Assembly (NCBI GenBank): GCA_947650365.1
Contig: OX393551.1
Location: 91,424,697 to 91,488,696, forward strand
DNA from: Chamaelirium japonicum
Lineage: Eukaryota > Streptophyta > Magnoliopsida > Liliales > Melanthiaceae
Length of the DNA: 64,000 nucleotides
Direction of reading: 5' to 3'
A model generated the notes under the pieces. It ran no database searches. It was given only the letters and a program-made list of their open reading frames with translations, and was not told where the DNA came from. Below, piece by piece: positions 26,598-40,017 of the stretch (position 1 is the first letter of the stretch; each line of letters begins with the position of its first letter). The position numbers were made by a program, and so were the translations under genes.

Positions 26598-28318
26598 ATC
26601 CATTCTATTTCATTCGTACGATCCATTCTAATTCATTCGCACGATCCATTCTAATTCATTCATACGATCCATTCTAATTCATTCGTACGATCCATTCTAA
26701 TTCATTCGTACGATCCATTCTAATTCATTCGCACAATCTATTCTAATTCATTCGTACGATCCATTCTAATGCATTCGCATGATCCATTCTAATTCATTCA
26801 TACGATCCATTCTAATTCATTCGTACGATCCATTCTAATTCCTTCGTACGATCCATTCTAATTCATTCGTACGATCCATTCTAATTCATTCGTACGATCC
26901 ATTCTAATTCCTTCGTACGATCCATTCTAATTCATTCGTACGGTATGATTCATTCTAATTCATTCGTACGATTCATTCTAATTCAATCCATTCTAATTCA
27001 TTCGTACGATCCATTCTAATTCATTCGTATGATCCATTCTAATTCATTCGTACGATTCATTCTAATTCAATCCATTCTAATTCATTCGTACGATCCATTC
27101 TTACTCATTCGTACGATCCATTCTAATTCATTCGCACGAATGAATCCATTCTAATTCATTCGTATGATCCATTCTAATTCATTTGCATGAATGTATCCAT
27201 TCTAATTCATTCGTACGATCCATTCTATCTCATTCGTACAATCCGTTCTATTTCATTCGTACGATCCATTCTAATTCATTCGCACGATCCATTCTAATTC
27301 ATTCGCATGACCCATTCTAATTCATTCGTACGATCGATTCTAATTCATTCATACGATCCATTCTAATTCATTCGCACGAATGTATCCATTCTAATTCATT
27401 CGTACGATCCATTCTAATTCATTCGCTCAATCTATTCTAATTCATTCATACGATCCATTCTAATTTATTCGCACGATCCATTCTAATTCATTCATACGAT
27501 CCATTCTAATTCATTCTTATGATCCATTCTAATTCATTCGCACGATCCATTCTAATTCATTCATACGATCCACTCTATTTCATTCGTACGATCCATTCTT
27601 ACTTATTCGTACGATCCATTCTAATTCATTTGCACGAAGGTATCCATTCTAATTCATTCGTACTATCCATTCTAATTCCTTCGTACGATCCATTCTAATT
27701 CCTTCGTACGATCCATTCTAATTCATTCGTACGATCCATTCTAATTCATTCGTACGATCCATTCTAATTCCTTCGTATGATCTATTCTAATTCATTCGTA
27801 CGGTATGATTCATTCTAATTCATTCGTACGATTCATTCTAATTCAATCCATTCTAATTCATTCGTACGATCCATTCTAATTCATTCGTACGATCTATTCT
27901 AATTCATTCGTATGATTCATTCTAATTCAATCCATTCTAATTCATTCGTACGATCCATTCTAATTCATTCGCACGATCCATTCTAATTCATTCGTACGAT
28001 CCATTCTATTTCATTCATACAATCCATTCTAATTCATTCATACGATCTATTCTAATTCTTTCGCACGAATGTATCCATTCTAATTTATTCGTACGATCCA
28101 TTCTAATTCATTCGCACGATCTATTGTAATTCATTCATACAATCCATTCTAATTCTTTTGCACGAACGTATCCACTCTAATTCATTCGTACGATCCATTA
28201 TAATTCATTTGTACGAATGTATCCTTTCTAATTCATTCGTACGATCCATTCTAATTCATTCGTATTATCCATTCTAATTCATTCGTACGATCCATTCTAA
28301 TTCATTCGCACGATCCAT
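26598..28318 (+). repeat. + block, 1.72 kb, mosaic
   Basis: Related to the 1.9-kb + blocks, but the CGGTATGATTC landmark occurs twice here (26941 and near 27809). That indicates an internal duplication of about 0.87 kb relative to the other copies. Confidence 0.9.
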
Positions 28319-28346
28319 TGAATTAGAATGGATACATTCGTGCGAA
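28319..28346 (-). repeat. Single-monomer inversion islet
   Basis: GAATTAGAATGG-oriented unit of about 28 bp inside + sequence. It enters at CCATTGAATTAG and leaves through TTCGTGCGAATCC, the same exit used by kilobase-sized - blocks. Confidence 0.9.
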
Positions 28347-29151
28347 TCCATTCTATTTCATTCGTACGATCCATTCTAATTCATTCGCACGATCCATTCT
28401 AATTCATTCATACGATCCATTCTATTTCATTCGTACGATCCAATCTAATTCTTTCGTACGATCCATTCTAATTCATTCGTACGATCCAATCTAATTCATT
28501 CGTACTATCCATTCTAATTCCTTCGTACGATCTATTCTAATTCCTTCGTACGATCCATTCTAATTCATTCGTACGATCCATTCTAATTCCTTCCTATGAT
28601 CCATTCTAATTCATTCGTACGGTATGATTCATTCTAATTCATTCGTACGATTCATTCTAATTCAATCCATTCTAATTCATTCGTACGATCCATTCTAATT
28701 CATTCGTACGATCCATTCTAATTCATTCGTACGATCCATTCTAATTCATTTGTACGAATGTATCCGCTCTAATTCATTCGTACGATCCATTCTAATTCAT
28801 TTGTACGAATGTATCCTTTCTAATTCATTCGTACGATCCATTCTAATTCATTCGTACGATCCATTCTAATTTATTCATACAATCCATTCTAATTCCTTCG
28901 TACGATCCATTCTAATTTATTCGTAAGATCCATTCTAATTCATTCGCACGATCCATTCTAATTCATTCGTACGATTCAATCTAATTTAATCCATTCTAAT
29001 TCATTCCATTCTAATTCATTCGCACGATCCATTCGCATTCACTCAAACGATCCAATCTAATTCATTCATACAATCCATTCTACGATCCATTCTAATTCAT
29101 TCGTACGATCCATTCTAATTCATTCATACAATCTATTCTAACTCATTCGTA
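28347..29151 (+). repeat. + block, 0.80 kb
   Basis: Contains a third CGGTATGATTC landmark near 28620 and GCATTCACTC near 29033, so it is another partial copy of the 1.9-kb + family. It ends in an irregular switch, CATTCGTAGGATCGTGCG. Confidence 0.92.
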
Positions 29152-29736
29152 GGATCGTGCGAATGAATTAGAATGGATCGTGCGAATGAGTTAGAATAGA
29201 TCGTACGAATGAATTAGAATGGATCGAACGAATGAATTAGAATGGATCGTACGAATAAATTAGAAAGGATACATTCGTACAAATGAATTAGAATGGATCG
29301 TACGAATGAATTAGAGTGGATACATTCGTACAAATGAATTAGAATGGATCGTACGAATGAATTAGAATGGATCGTACGAATGAATTAGAATAGATCGTAC
29401 GAATGAATTAGAATGGATTGAATTAGAATGAATCGTACGAATGAATTAGAATGAATCATACCGTACTAATGAATTAGAATGGATCATAGGAAGGAATTAG
29501 AATGGATCGTACGAATGAATTAGAATGGATCGTACGAAGGAATTAGAATAGATCGTACGAAGGAATTAGAATGGATAGTACGAATGAATTAGATTGGATC
29601 GTACGAATGAATTAGAATGGATCGTACAAATGAATTAGATTGGATCGTACGAATGAAATAGAATGGATCGTATGAATGAATTAGAATGGATCGTGCGAAT
29701 GAATTAGAATGGATCATACGAATGAAATAGAATGGA
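29152..29736 (-). repeat. - block, 0.58 kb
   Basis: GAATTAGAATGG-oriented, with a GAATCATACCGTAC landmark near 29452. It is a shortened relative of 1691-2847. Confidence 0.92.
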
Positions 29737-29763
29737 TTCGCACGAATGTATCCATTCTAATTC
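29737..29763 (+). repeat. Single-monomer + islet
   Basis: One 28-bp-type unit (CACGAATGTATCC then ATTCTAATTC) between two - blocks. It enters by the usual GGATTCGCACG junction and leaves abruptly at TTCAATGGATCG. Confidence 0.9.
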
Positions 29764-30723
29764 AATGGATCGTGCGAATGAATTAGAATGGATCGTACGA
29801 ATGAATTAGAATGGATCATATGAATGAATTAGAATGGATCGTACGAATGAATTAGAATGGATCGTACGAATGAATTAGAAAGGATACATTCGTACAAATG
29901 AATTAGAATGGATCGTACGAATGAATTAGAGTGGATACGTTCGTGCAAAAGAATTAGAATGGATTGTATGAATGAATTAGAATGGATCGTGCGAATGAAT
30001 TAGAATGGATCGTACGAATGAATTAGAATGGATACATTCGTGCGAAAGAATTAGAATAGATCGTATGAATGAATTAGAATGGATCGTATGAATGAAATAG
30101 AATGGATCGTACGAATGAATTAGAATGGATCGTGCGAATGAATTAGAATGGATCGTATGAATGAATTAGGATGGATTGAATTAGAATGAATCATACGAAT
30201 GAATTAGAATAGATCGTACGAATGAATTAGAATGGATCGTACGAATGAATTAGAATGGATTGAATTAGAATGAATCGTACGAATGAATTAGAATGAATCA
30301 TACCGTACGAATGAATTAGAATAGATCATACGAAGGAATTAGAATGGATCGTACGAATGAATTAGAATGGATCGTACGAAGGAATTAGAATGGACCGTAT
30401 GAAGGAATTAGAATGGATAGTACGAATGAATTAGAATGGATACCTTCGTGCAAATGAATTAGAATGGATCGTACAAATGAGTAAGAATGGATCGTACGAA
30501 TGAAATAGAATGGATCGTATGAATGAATTAGAATGGATCGTGCGAATGAATTAGAATGGATCGTACAAATGAATTAGAATAGATTGTATGAATGAATTAG
30601 AATGGATCGTACGATTGAATTAGAATGGATCGTACGAATGAATTAGAATAGATCGTATGAATGAATTAGAATGGATCGTGCGAATGAATTAGAATGGATC
30701 GTACGAATGAAATAGAATGGATT
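29764..30723 (-). repeat. - block, 0.96 kb
   Basis: Another relative of the 1.1-kb - family, with GAATCATACCGTACG near 30296 and the GAAGGAATTAG run near 30370-30400. Confidence 0.93.
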
Positions 30724-30924
30724 CGCACAAATGTATCCATTCTAATTCATTTGTACGATCCATTCTAATTCATTCGTATGATTTATTCTAATTCATTCGC
30801 ATGATCCATTTTAATTCATTCATACGATCCAACCTAATTCATTCGTACGATCCATTCTAATTCATTCGCACGAATGTATCAACTCTAATTCATTCGTACG
30901 ATCCATTCTAATTCATTCATACAT
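30724..30924 (+). repeat. + block, 0.20 kb
   Basis: Short + block. Its right switch is at ACATGTACGAATG, the TACATGTA-type junction also seen near 8306, 31738 and 51414. Confidence 0.93.
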
Positions 30925-31346
30925 GTACGAATGAATTAGAATGGATACATTCGTGCGAATGAATTAGAATGGATCGTATGAATGAATTAGATTGGATCGT
31001 ATGCATGAATTAGAATGGATCGTGCGAATGAATTAGAATGGATCGTACGAATGAATTAGAATGGATCGAACGAATGAATTAGAATGGATCGTACGAATGA
31101 GTAAGAAGGGATCGTACGAATGAATTAGAATGGATCGTACGAATGAATTAGAATGGATACATTCGTGCGAATGAATTAGAATGGATCATATGAATGAATT
31201 AGAATGGATCGTTTGAGTGAATACGAATGGATCGTGCGAATGAATTAGAATGGATCGTACGAATGAATTAGAATGGATCGTACGAATGAATTAGAATGGA
31301 TCGTGCGAATGAATTAGAATGGATCGTACGAATGAAATAGAATATA
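30925..31346 (-). repeat. - block, 0.42 kb
   Basis: It ends with the tail of the 2.1-kb unit (GTTTGAGTGAAT near 31212), so it is a truncated copy placed immediately before two full tandem copies. Confidence 0.9.
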
Positions 31347-33480
31347 TTCGCACGAATGTATCCATTCTAATTCATTCGTACGATCCATTCTAATTCATTC
31401 GTACAATCCATTCTAATTCATTCGCACGATCCATTCGCATTCACTCAAACGATCCATTCTAATTCATTCATATGATCCATTCTAATTCATTCGCACGAAT
31501 GTATCCATTCTAATTCATTCGTACGATCCATTCTAATTCATTCATACGATCCATTCTTACTCATTCGTACGATCCATTCTAATTCATTCGTTCGATCCAT
31601 TCTAATTCATTCGTACGATCCATTCTAATTCATTCGCACGATCCATTCTAATTCATGCATACGATCCAATCTAATTCATTCATGCGATCCATTCTAATTC
31701 ATTCGGACGAATGTATCCATTCTAATTCATTCGTACATGTATGAATGAATTAGAATGGATCGTACGAATGAATTAGAGTTGATACATTCGTGCGAATGAA
31801 TTAGAATGGATCGTACGATTGAATTAGATTGGATCATATGAATGAATTATAATGGATCATGCGAATGAATTAGAATAGATCATACGAATGAATTAGAATG
31901 GATCGTACGAATGAATTAGAATTTATACATTTGTGCGAATCCATTCTATTTCATTCGTACGATCCATTCTAATTCATTCGCACGATCCATTCTAATTTGT
32001 TCATACGATCCATTCTAATTCATTCGCACGATCCATTCTAATTCATTCATACGATCCATTCTAATTCATTCGCACGATTGTATCAATGGATCGTACGAAT
32101 GAATTAGAATGGATTGAATTAGAATGAATCGTACGAATGAATTAGAATTGATCGTGCGAATGAATTAGAATGGATTGTACGAATGAATTAGAACGGATCG
32201 TACGAATGAATTAGAATGGATCGTGCGAATGAATTTTAATAGATCGTACGAATGAATTAGAAAGGATACATTCGAATTCATTCGTACGATCCATTCTAAT
32301 TCATTCGCACAATCTATTCTAATTCATTCGTACGATCCATTCTAATTAGAATGGATACATTCGTGCGAATGAATTAGAATGGATCGTATGAATGAATTAG
32401 AATCGATCGTACGAATAAATTAGAATGGATCATGCGAATGAATTAGAATGGATCGTGCGAATAAATTAGAATGGATCGTATGAATGAATTAGAATGGATC
32501 GTATGAATGAAATAGAATGGATCGTACGAATGAATTAGAATGGATCGTGCGAATGAATTAGAATGGATCGTACGAATGAGTAAGAATGGATCGTAGAATG
32601 AAATAGAATGGATCGTATGAATGAATTTGAATGGATCGTGCGAATGAATTAGAATGGATCGTACGAATGAATTTGAATGGATACATTCGTGCGAATGAAT
32701 TAGAATGGATCATACGAAGGAATTAGACTGGATCGTACGAATGAATTAGAATGGATCGTACGAATGAATTAGAATGGATCGTACGAATGAATTAGAATGG
32801 ATACATTCGTGCGAATGAATTAGAATGGATCATACGAATGAATTAGAGTTGATACATTCGTGTGAATGAATTAAAATGGATAATACGAATGAGTAAGAAT
32901 GGATCGTAGAATTAGAATGGATCGTATGAATGAATTAGAATGGATACATACGAATGAATTAGAATGGATCGTATGAATGAATTAGAATGGATCGTGCGAA
33001 TGAATTAGAATGAATCGTACGAATGAATTATAATGGATCATACGAATGAATTAGAATGGATCGTATGAATGAATTAGAATGGATCGTACGAATGAATTAG
33101 AATAGATCGTACAAATTAATTAGAATGGATCGTACGAAGGAATTAGAATGGATCGTACGAAGGAATTAGAATGGATAGTACGAATGAAGTAGAATGGATC
33201 GTGCGAATGAATTAGAATGGATCGTACGAATGAGTAAGAATGGATCGTACGAATGAATTAGAATGGATCGTACGAATGAATTAGAATGGATACATTCGTG
33301 CGAATGAATTAGAATGGATCATATGAATGAATTAGAATGGATCGTTTGAGTGAATGCGAATGGATCGTGCGAATGAATTAGAATGGATCGTACGAATGAA
33401 TTAGAATGGATCGTACGAATGAATTAGAATGGATCGTGCGAATGAATTAGAATGGATCGTACGAATGAAATAGAATGGAT
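31347..33480. repeat. 2.1-kb compound unit, copy 2
   Basis: Blocks: + 31347-31738, - 31739-31938, + 31939-32084, - 32085-32274, + 32275-32345, - 32346-33480. Order and lengths match 7916-10012. The unit is followed directly by another copy. Confidence 0.93.
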
Positions 33481-35557
33481 TCGCACGAATGTATCCATTC
33501 TAATTCATTCGTACGATCCATTCTAATTCATTCGTACAATCCATTCTAATTCATTCGCACGATCCAATCGCATTCTCTCAAACGATCCATTCTAATTCAT
33601 TCATATGATCCATTCTAATTCATTCGCACGAATGTATCCATTCTAATTCATTCTTACGATCCGTTCTAATTCATTCGTACGATCCATTCTTACTCATTCG
33701 TACGATCCATTCTAATTCATTCGTTCGATCCATTCTAATTCATTCTTACGATCCATTCTAATTCATTCGCACGATCCATTCTAATTCATGCATACGATCC
33801 AATCTAATTCATTCATACGATCCATTCTAATTCATTCGCACGAATGTATCCATTCTAATTCATTCGTACATGTATGAATGAATTAGAATGGATCGTACGA
33901 ATGAATTAGAGTTGATACATTCGTGCGAATGAATAAGAATGGATCGTACGAATGAATTAGATTGGATCGTATGAATGAATTATAATGGATCATGCGAATG
34001 AATTAGAATAGATCATACGAATGAATTAGAATGGATCGTACGAATGAATTAGAATGGATACATTTGTGCGAATCCATTCTATTTCATTCGTACGATCCAT
34101 TCTAATTCATTCGCACGATCCATTCTAATTCGTTCATACGATCCATTCTAATTCATTCGCACGATCCATTCTAATTCATTCATACGATCCATTCTAATTC
34201 ATTCGCACGAATGTATCAATGGATCGTACGAATGAATTAGAATGGATTGAATTAGAATGAATCGTACGAATGAATTAGAATGGATCGTGCGAATGAATTA
34301 GAATCGATTGGACGAATGAATTAGAATGGATCGTACGAATGAATTAGAATGGATCGTGCGAATGAATTTTAATGGATCGTACGAATGAATTAGAAAGGAT
34401 ATATTCGAATTCATTCGTACGATCCATTCTAATTCATTCGCACAATCTATTCTAATTCATTCCTACGATCCATTCTAATTAGAATGGATACATTCATGCG
34501 AATGAATTAGAATGGATCGTATGAATGAATTAGAATCGATCGTACAAATAAATTAGAATGGATCATGCGAATTAATTAGAATGGATCGTGCGAATAAATT
34601 AGAATGGATCGTATGAATGAATTAGAATGGATCATATGAATGAAATAGAATGGATCGTACGAATGAATTAGAATGGATCTTGCGAATGAATTAGAATGGA
34701 TCGTACGAATGAGTAAGAATGGATCGTAGAATGAAATAGAATGGATCGTATGAATGAATTTGAATGGATCGTGCGAATGAATTATAATGGATCGTACGAA
34801 TGAATTTGAATGGATACATTCGTGCGAATGAATTTGAATGGATCATACAAAGGAATTAGACTGGATCGTACGAATGAATTAGAATGGATCGTACGAATGA
34901 ATTAGAATGGATACATTCGTGCGAATGAATTAGAATGGATCATACGAATAAATTAGAGTTTATATATTCGTGTGAATGAATTAAAATGGATAATACGAAT
35001 GAGTAAGAATGGATCGTAGAATTAGAATGGATCGTATAAATGAATTAGAATGGATACATACGAATGAATTAGAATGGATCGTATGAATGAGTTAGAATGG
35101 ATCGTGCGAATGAATTAGAATGAATCGTACGAATGAATTAGAATGGATCGTACGAATGAATTAGAATGGATCGTATGAATGAATTAGAATGGATCGTACG
35201 AATGAATTAGAATAGATCGTACAAATGAATTAGAATGGATCGTACGAAGGAATTAGAATGGATCGTACGAAGGAATTAGAATGGATAGTACGAATGAAGT
35301 AGAATGGATCGTGCGAATGAATTAGAATGGATCGTACGAATGAGTAAGAATGGATCGTACGAATGAATTAGAATGGATCGTACGAATGAAATAGAATGGA
35401 TACATTCATGCGAATGAATTAGAATGGATCATATGAATGAATTAGAATGGATCATTTGAGTGAATGCGAATGGATCGTGCGAATGAATTAGAATGGATTG
35501 TACGAATGAATTAGAATGGATCGTACGAATGAATTAGAATGGATACATTCGTGCGAA
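33481..35557. repeat. 2.1-kb compound unit, copy 3
   Basis: Blocks: + 33481-33869, - 33870-34070, + 34071-34217, - 34218-34406, + 34407-34478, - 34479-35557. The GGATAATACG landmark is 2110 bp after the one in copy 2. The pair at 7313/9445 is 2132 bp apart; the difference is one monomer lost near 34900 plus the 1-bp deletion private to the 8.5-kb copy. It ends like 10012, not like 33480. Confidence 0.93.
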
Positions 35558-37460
35558 TCCATTCTATTTCATTCGTACAATCCATTCTAATTCATTCGCA
35601 CGATCCATTTTAATTCATTCTTACGATCCATTCTAATTCATTCATACGATCCATTCTAATTCATTCGTACGATTCATTCTAATTCATTCGCACAATCTAT
35701 TCTAATTCATTCGTACGATCCATTCTAATTCATTCGCACGATCTATTCTAATTCATTCATACGATCCATTCTAATTCATTAATACGATCCAATCTAATTC
35801 ATTCATACGATCCATTCTAATTCATTCGTACGATCCATTCTAATTCATTCGCACGATCCATTCTAATTTATTCGCACGAATGTATCCATTCTAATTCATT
35901 CGTACGATCCATTCTAATTCATTCGTACGATCCATTCTAATTCATTTGTACGATCCATTCTAATTCCTTCGTATGATCCATTTCAGTTTATTCGCACAAT
36001 CCATTCTAATTCATTCGTATGATCCATTCTAATTCATTCGTACGATCCATTCTAATTCATTCGCACGATCCATTCTAATTCATTCGTACGATCCATTCTA
36101 ATTCATTCGTACGATCTATTCTAATTCATTCGTATGATCCATTCTAATTCATTTGTATGAATGTATCCACTCTAATTCATTCATACGATCCATTCTAATT
36201 CATTCGCACGAATGTATCCATTCCAATTCATTCGTACGATCCATTCTAATTCATTTGCACAATTTATTCTAATTCATTCGTACGATCCATTCTAATTCAT
36301 TCGTACAATCCATTCTAATTTATTCGTACGATGCATTCTAATTCATTCGTACAATCCATTCTAATTCATTCGCACGATCCATTCGCATTCACTCAAACGA
36401 TCCATTCTAATTCATTCATATGATCCATTCTAATTCATTCGCATGAATGTATCTATTCTAATTCATTCGTACAATCCATTCTATTTCATTCGTACGATCC
36501 ATTCTTACTCATTCGTACGATCCATTCGTATCCATTCTAATTCATTCGTACGATCTATTCTAATTCATTCGTACGATCCATTCTAATTCATTAATACGAT
36601 CCAATCTAATTCATTCATACGATCCATTCTAATTCATTCGCACGAATATATCCATTCTAATTCATTCACACGATCCATTCTAATTCATTCATACGATCCA
36701 TTCTATTTCATTCGTACGATCCATTCTTACTCATTCGTACGATCCATTCTAATTCATTCGTACGATCCATTCTAATTCCTTCGTATGATCCATTCTAATT
36801 CATTCATACGGTATGATTCATTCTAATTCATTCGTACGATTCATTCTAATTCAATCCATTCTAATTCATTCGTACGATCCATTCTAATTCATTCGTACGA
36901 TCCATTCTAATTCATTCGTACGATTCATTCTAATTCAATCCATTCTAATTCATTCGTACGATCCATTCTAATTCATTCGCACGAATGAATCCATTCTTAC
37001 TCATTCGTACGATCCATTCTAATTCATTCGCACGAATGAATCCATTCTAATTCATTCGTATGATCCATTCTAATTCATTTGCTTGAATGTATCCATTCTA
37101 ATTCATTCGTACGATCCATTCTATCTCATTCGTACAATCCATTCTATTTCATTCGTACGATCCATTCTAATTCATTCGCACGATCCATTCTAATTCATTC
37201 GCATGATCCATTCTAATTCATTCGTACGATCGATTCTAATTCATTCATACGATCCATTCTAATTCATTCGCACGAATGTATACATTCTAATTCATTCGTA
37301 CGATCCATTCTAATTCATTCGCACAATCTATTCTAATTCATTCATACGATCCATTCTAATTTATTCGCACGATCCATTCTAATTCATTCATACGATCCAT
37401 TCTAATTCATTCATATGATCCATTCTAATTCATTCGCACGATCCATTCTTACTCATTCGT
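35558..37460 (+). repeat. + block, 1.90 kb
   Basis: Homologous to 10013-11940. One 23-bp CTTACTC monomer present near 11430 is missing near 36960. The landmark CATACGGTATG near 36807 carries a CpG-to-CpA change compared with its relatives. Confidence 0.95.
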
Positions 37461-38594
37461 ACGAATGAATTAGAATGGATCGTATTAATGAATTAGAATG
37501 GATCGTGTGAATGAATTAGAATGGATCGTACGAATGAGTAAGAATGGATCGTGCGAATGAATTAGAATGGATCATATGAATGAATTAGAATGGATCGTAT
37601 GAATGAATTAGAATGGATCATGCGAATAAATTAGAATGGATCGTATGTATGAATTAGAATAGATTGTGCGAATGAATTAGAATGGATCGTACGAATGAAT
37701 TAGAATGGATACATTCATGCGAATGAATTAGAATGGATCGTAAGAATGAATTAGAATCGATCGTACGAATGAATTAGAATGGATCATGCGAATGAATTAG
37801 AATGGATCGTGCGAATGAATTAGAATGGATCGTACGAATGAAATAGAATGGATTGTACGAATGAGATAGAATGGATCATACGAATGAATTATAATGGATA
37901 CATTCATGCGAATGAATTAGAATGGATCATACGAATGAATTAGAATGGATTCATTCGTGCGATTGAATTAGAATGGATCGTACGAATGAGTAAGAATGGA
38001 TCGTACGAATGAATTAGAATGGATTGAATTAGAATGAATCGTACGAATGAATTAGAACGGATCGTACGAATGAATTAGAATGGATCGTACGAATGAATTA
38101 GAATGGATTGAATTAGAATGAATTGTACGAATGAATTAGAATGAATCATACCGTACGAATGAATTAGAATGGATCATACGAAGGAATTAGAATGGTTCGT
38201 ACGAATGAATTAGAATGGATCGTACGAATGAATTAGAATGGATCGTACGAAGGAATTAGAATGGATCGTACGAAGGAATTAGAATGGATAGTACGAATGA
38301 ATTAGAATGGATACCTTCGTGCAAATGAATTTGAATGGATCGTACGAATGAGTAAGAATGGGTCGTACGAATGAAATAGAATGGATCGTATGAATGAATT
38401 AGAATGGATCGTGCGAATGAATTAGAATGGATCGTACGAATGAATTAGAATAGATTGTGCGAATGAATTAGAATGGATCGTACGAATGAATTAGAATGGA
38501 TCGTACGAATGAATTAGAATGGATCGTATGAATGAATTAGAATGGATCGTGCGAATGAATTAGAATGGATCGTACAAATGAAATAGAATGGATT
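37461..38594 (-). repeat. - block, 1.13 kb
   Basis: Homologous to 11941-13074 with the same 1131-bp landmark distance. Confidence 0.95.
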
Positions 38595-40017
38595 CGCACG
38601 AATGTATCCATTCTAATTCATTCGTACGATCCATTCTAATTCATTCGTACAATCCATTCTAATTCATTCACACGATCCATTCGCATTCACTCAAACGATC
38701 CATTCTAATTCATTCATCTGATCCATTCTAATTCATTCGCACGAATGTATCCATTTGAATTCATTCGTACGATCCATTCTAATTCATTTGTATGAATGTA
38801 TCCACTCTAATTCATTCATACGATCCATTCTAATTCATTCGCACGAATGTATCCATTCCAATTCATTCATACGATCCATTCTAATTCATTCACACAATCT
38901 ATTCTAATTCATTCGTACGATCAATTCTAATTCATTAGCATGATCCATTCTAATTCATTCGTACGATCTATTCTATTTCATTCGTATAATCCATTCTTAC
39001 TCAATCGTATGATCCATTCTAATCCATTCGCACAATCTATTCTAATTCATTCGTACGATCCATTCTATTTCATTCGTATGATCCATTCTAATTCATACGA
39101 TCCATTCTATTTCATTCATACGATCCATTTTAATTCATTCGCACGTTCCATTCTAATTCATTCATACGATCCATTCTAATTCATTCGTACGATCCATTCT
39201 AATTTCTTCGTATGATCTATTCTAATTCCTTCGTACGATCCATTCTAATTCCTTCGTACGATCCATTCAAATTCATTCGCACGAATCTATCCATTCTAAT
39301 TCATTCGTACGATCCATTCTAATTCATTCGCACGATCCATTCTAATTCATTAATACGATCCAATCTAATTCATTTATACGATCTATTCGAATTCATTCGC
39401 ACGAATATATCCTTTCTCATTCATTCGTACGATCCATTCTAATTCATTCACACAATCTATTCTAATTCATTAGTACGATCCATTCTAATTCATTCGTACG
39501 ATCCATTCTAATTCATTAGCACGATCCAAATTCATTTATCCGTACGATCTATTCTATTTCATTCGTCCGATCCATTCTTATTGCACGATCCATTCTAATT
39601 CATTCGCATGATCCATTCTCTATTCTAATTCCTTCGTACGATCCATTCTAATTCCTTCGTATCCATTCTAATTCACTCATACGATCCATTCTAATTCATT
39701 CATACGATCCTTTCTAATTTATTCGCATGAATGTATCCATTCTAATTCATTCGTACGATCCATTCTAATTCATTCGCATGATCCATTCTAATTCATTCGC
39801 ACGATCCATTCTAATTCATTCATACGATCCATTCTAATTCATTCGTACGATCCATTCTAATTCATTCGCACGATCCATTCTAATTCATTCGCATGAATGT
39901 ATCTATTCTAATTCATTCGTATGATCCATTCTAATTCATTCACACGATCCATTCTATTTCATTCATACAATCCATTCTATTTCTTTTGCACGAATGTATC
40001 CATTCTAATTCATTCGT
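38595..40017 (+). repeat. + block, 1.42 kb, left arm
   Basis: Homologous to 17808-19230. Paired with 40018-42039 as an inverted repeat with centre near 40317 and frame separation 2755 bp, equal to the 17.8-kb copy. Confidence 0.95.
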
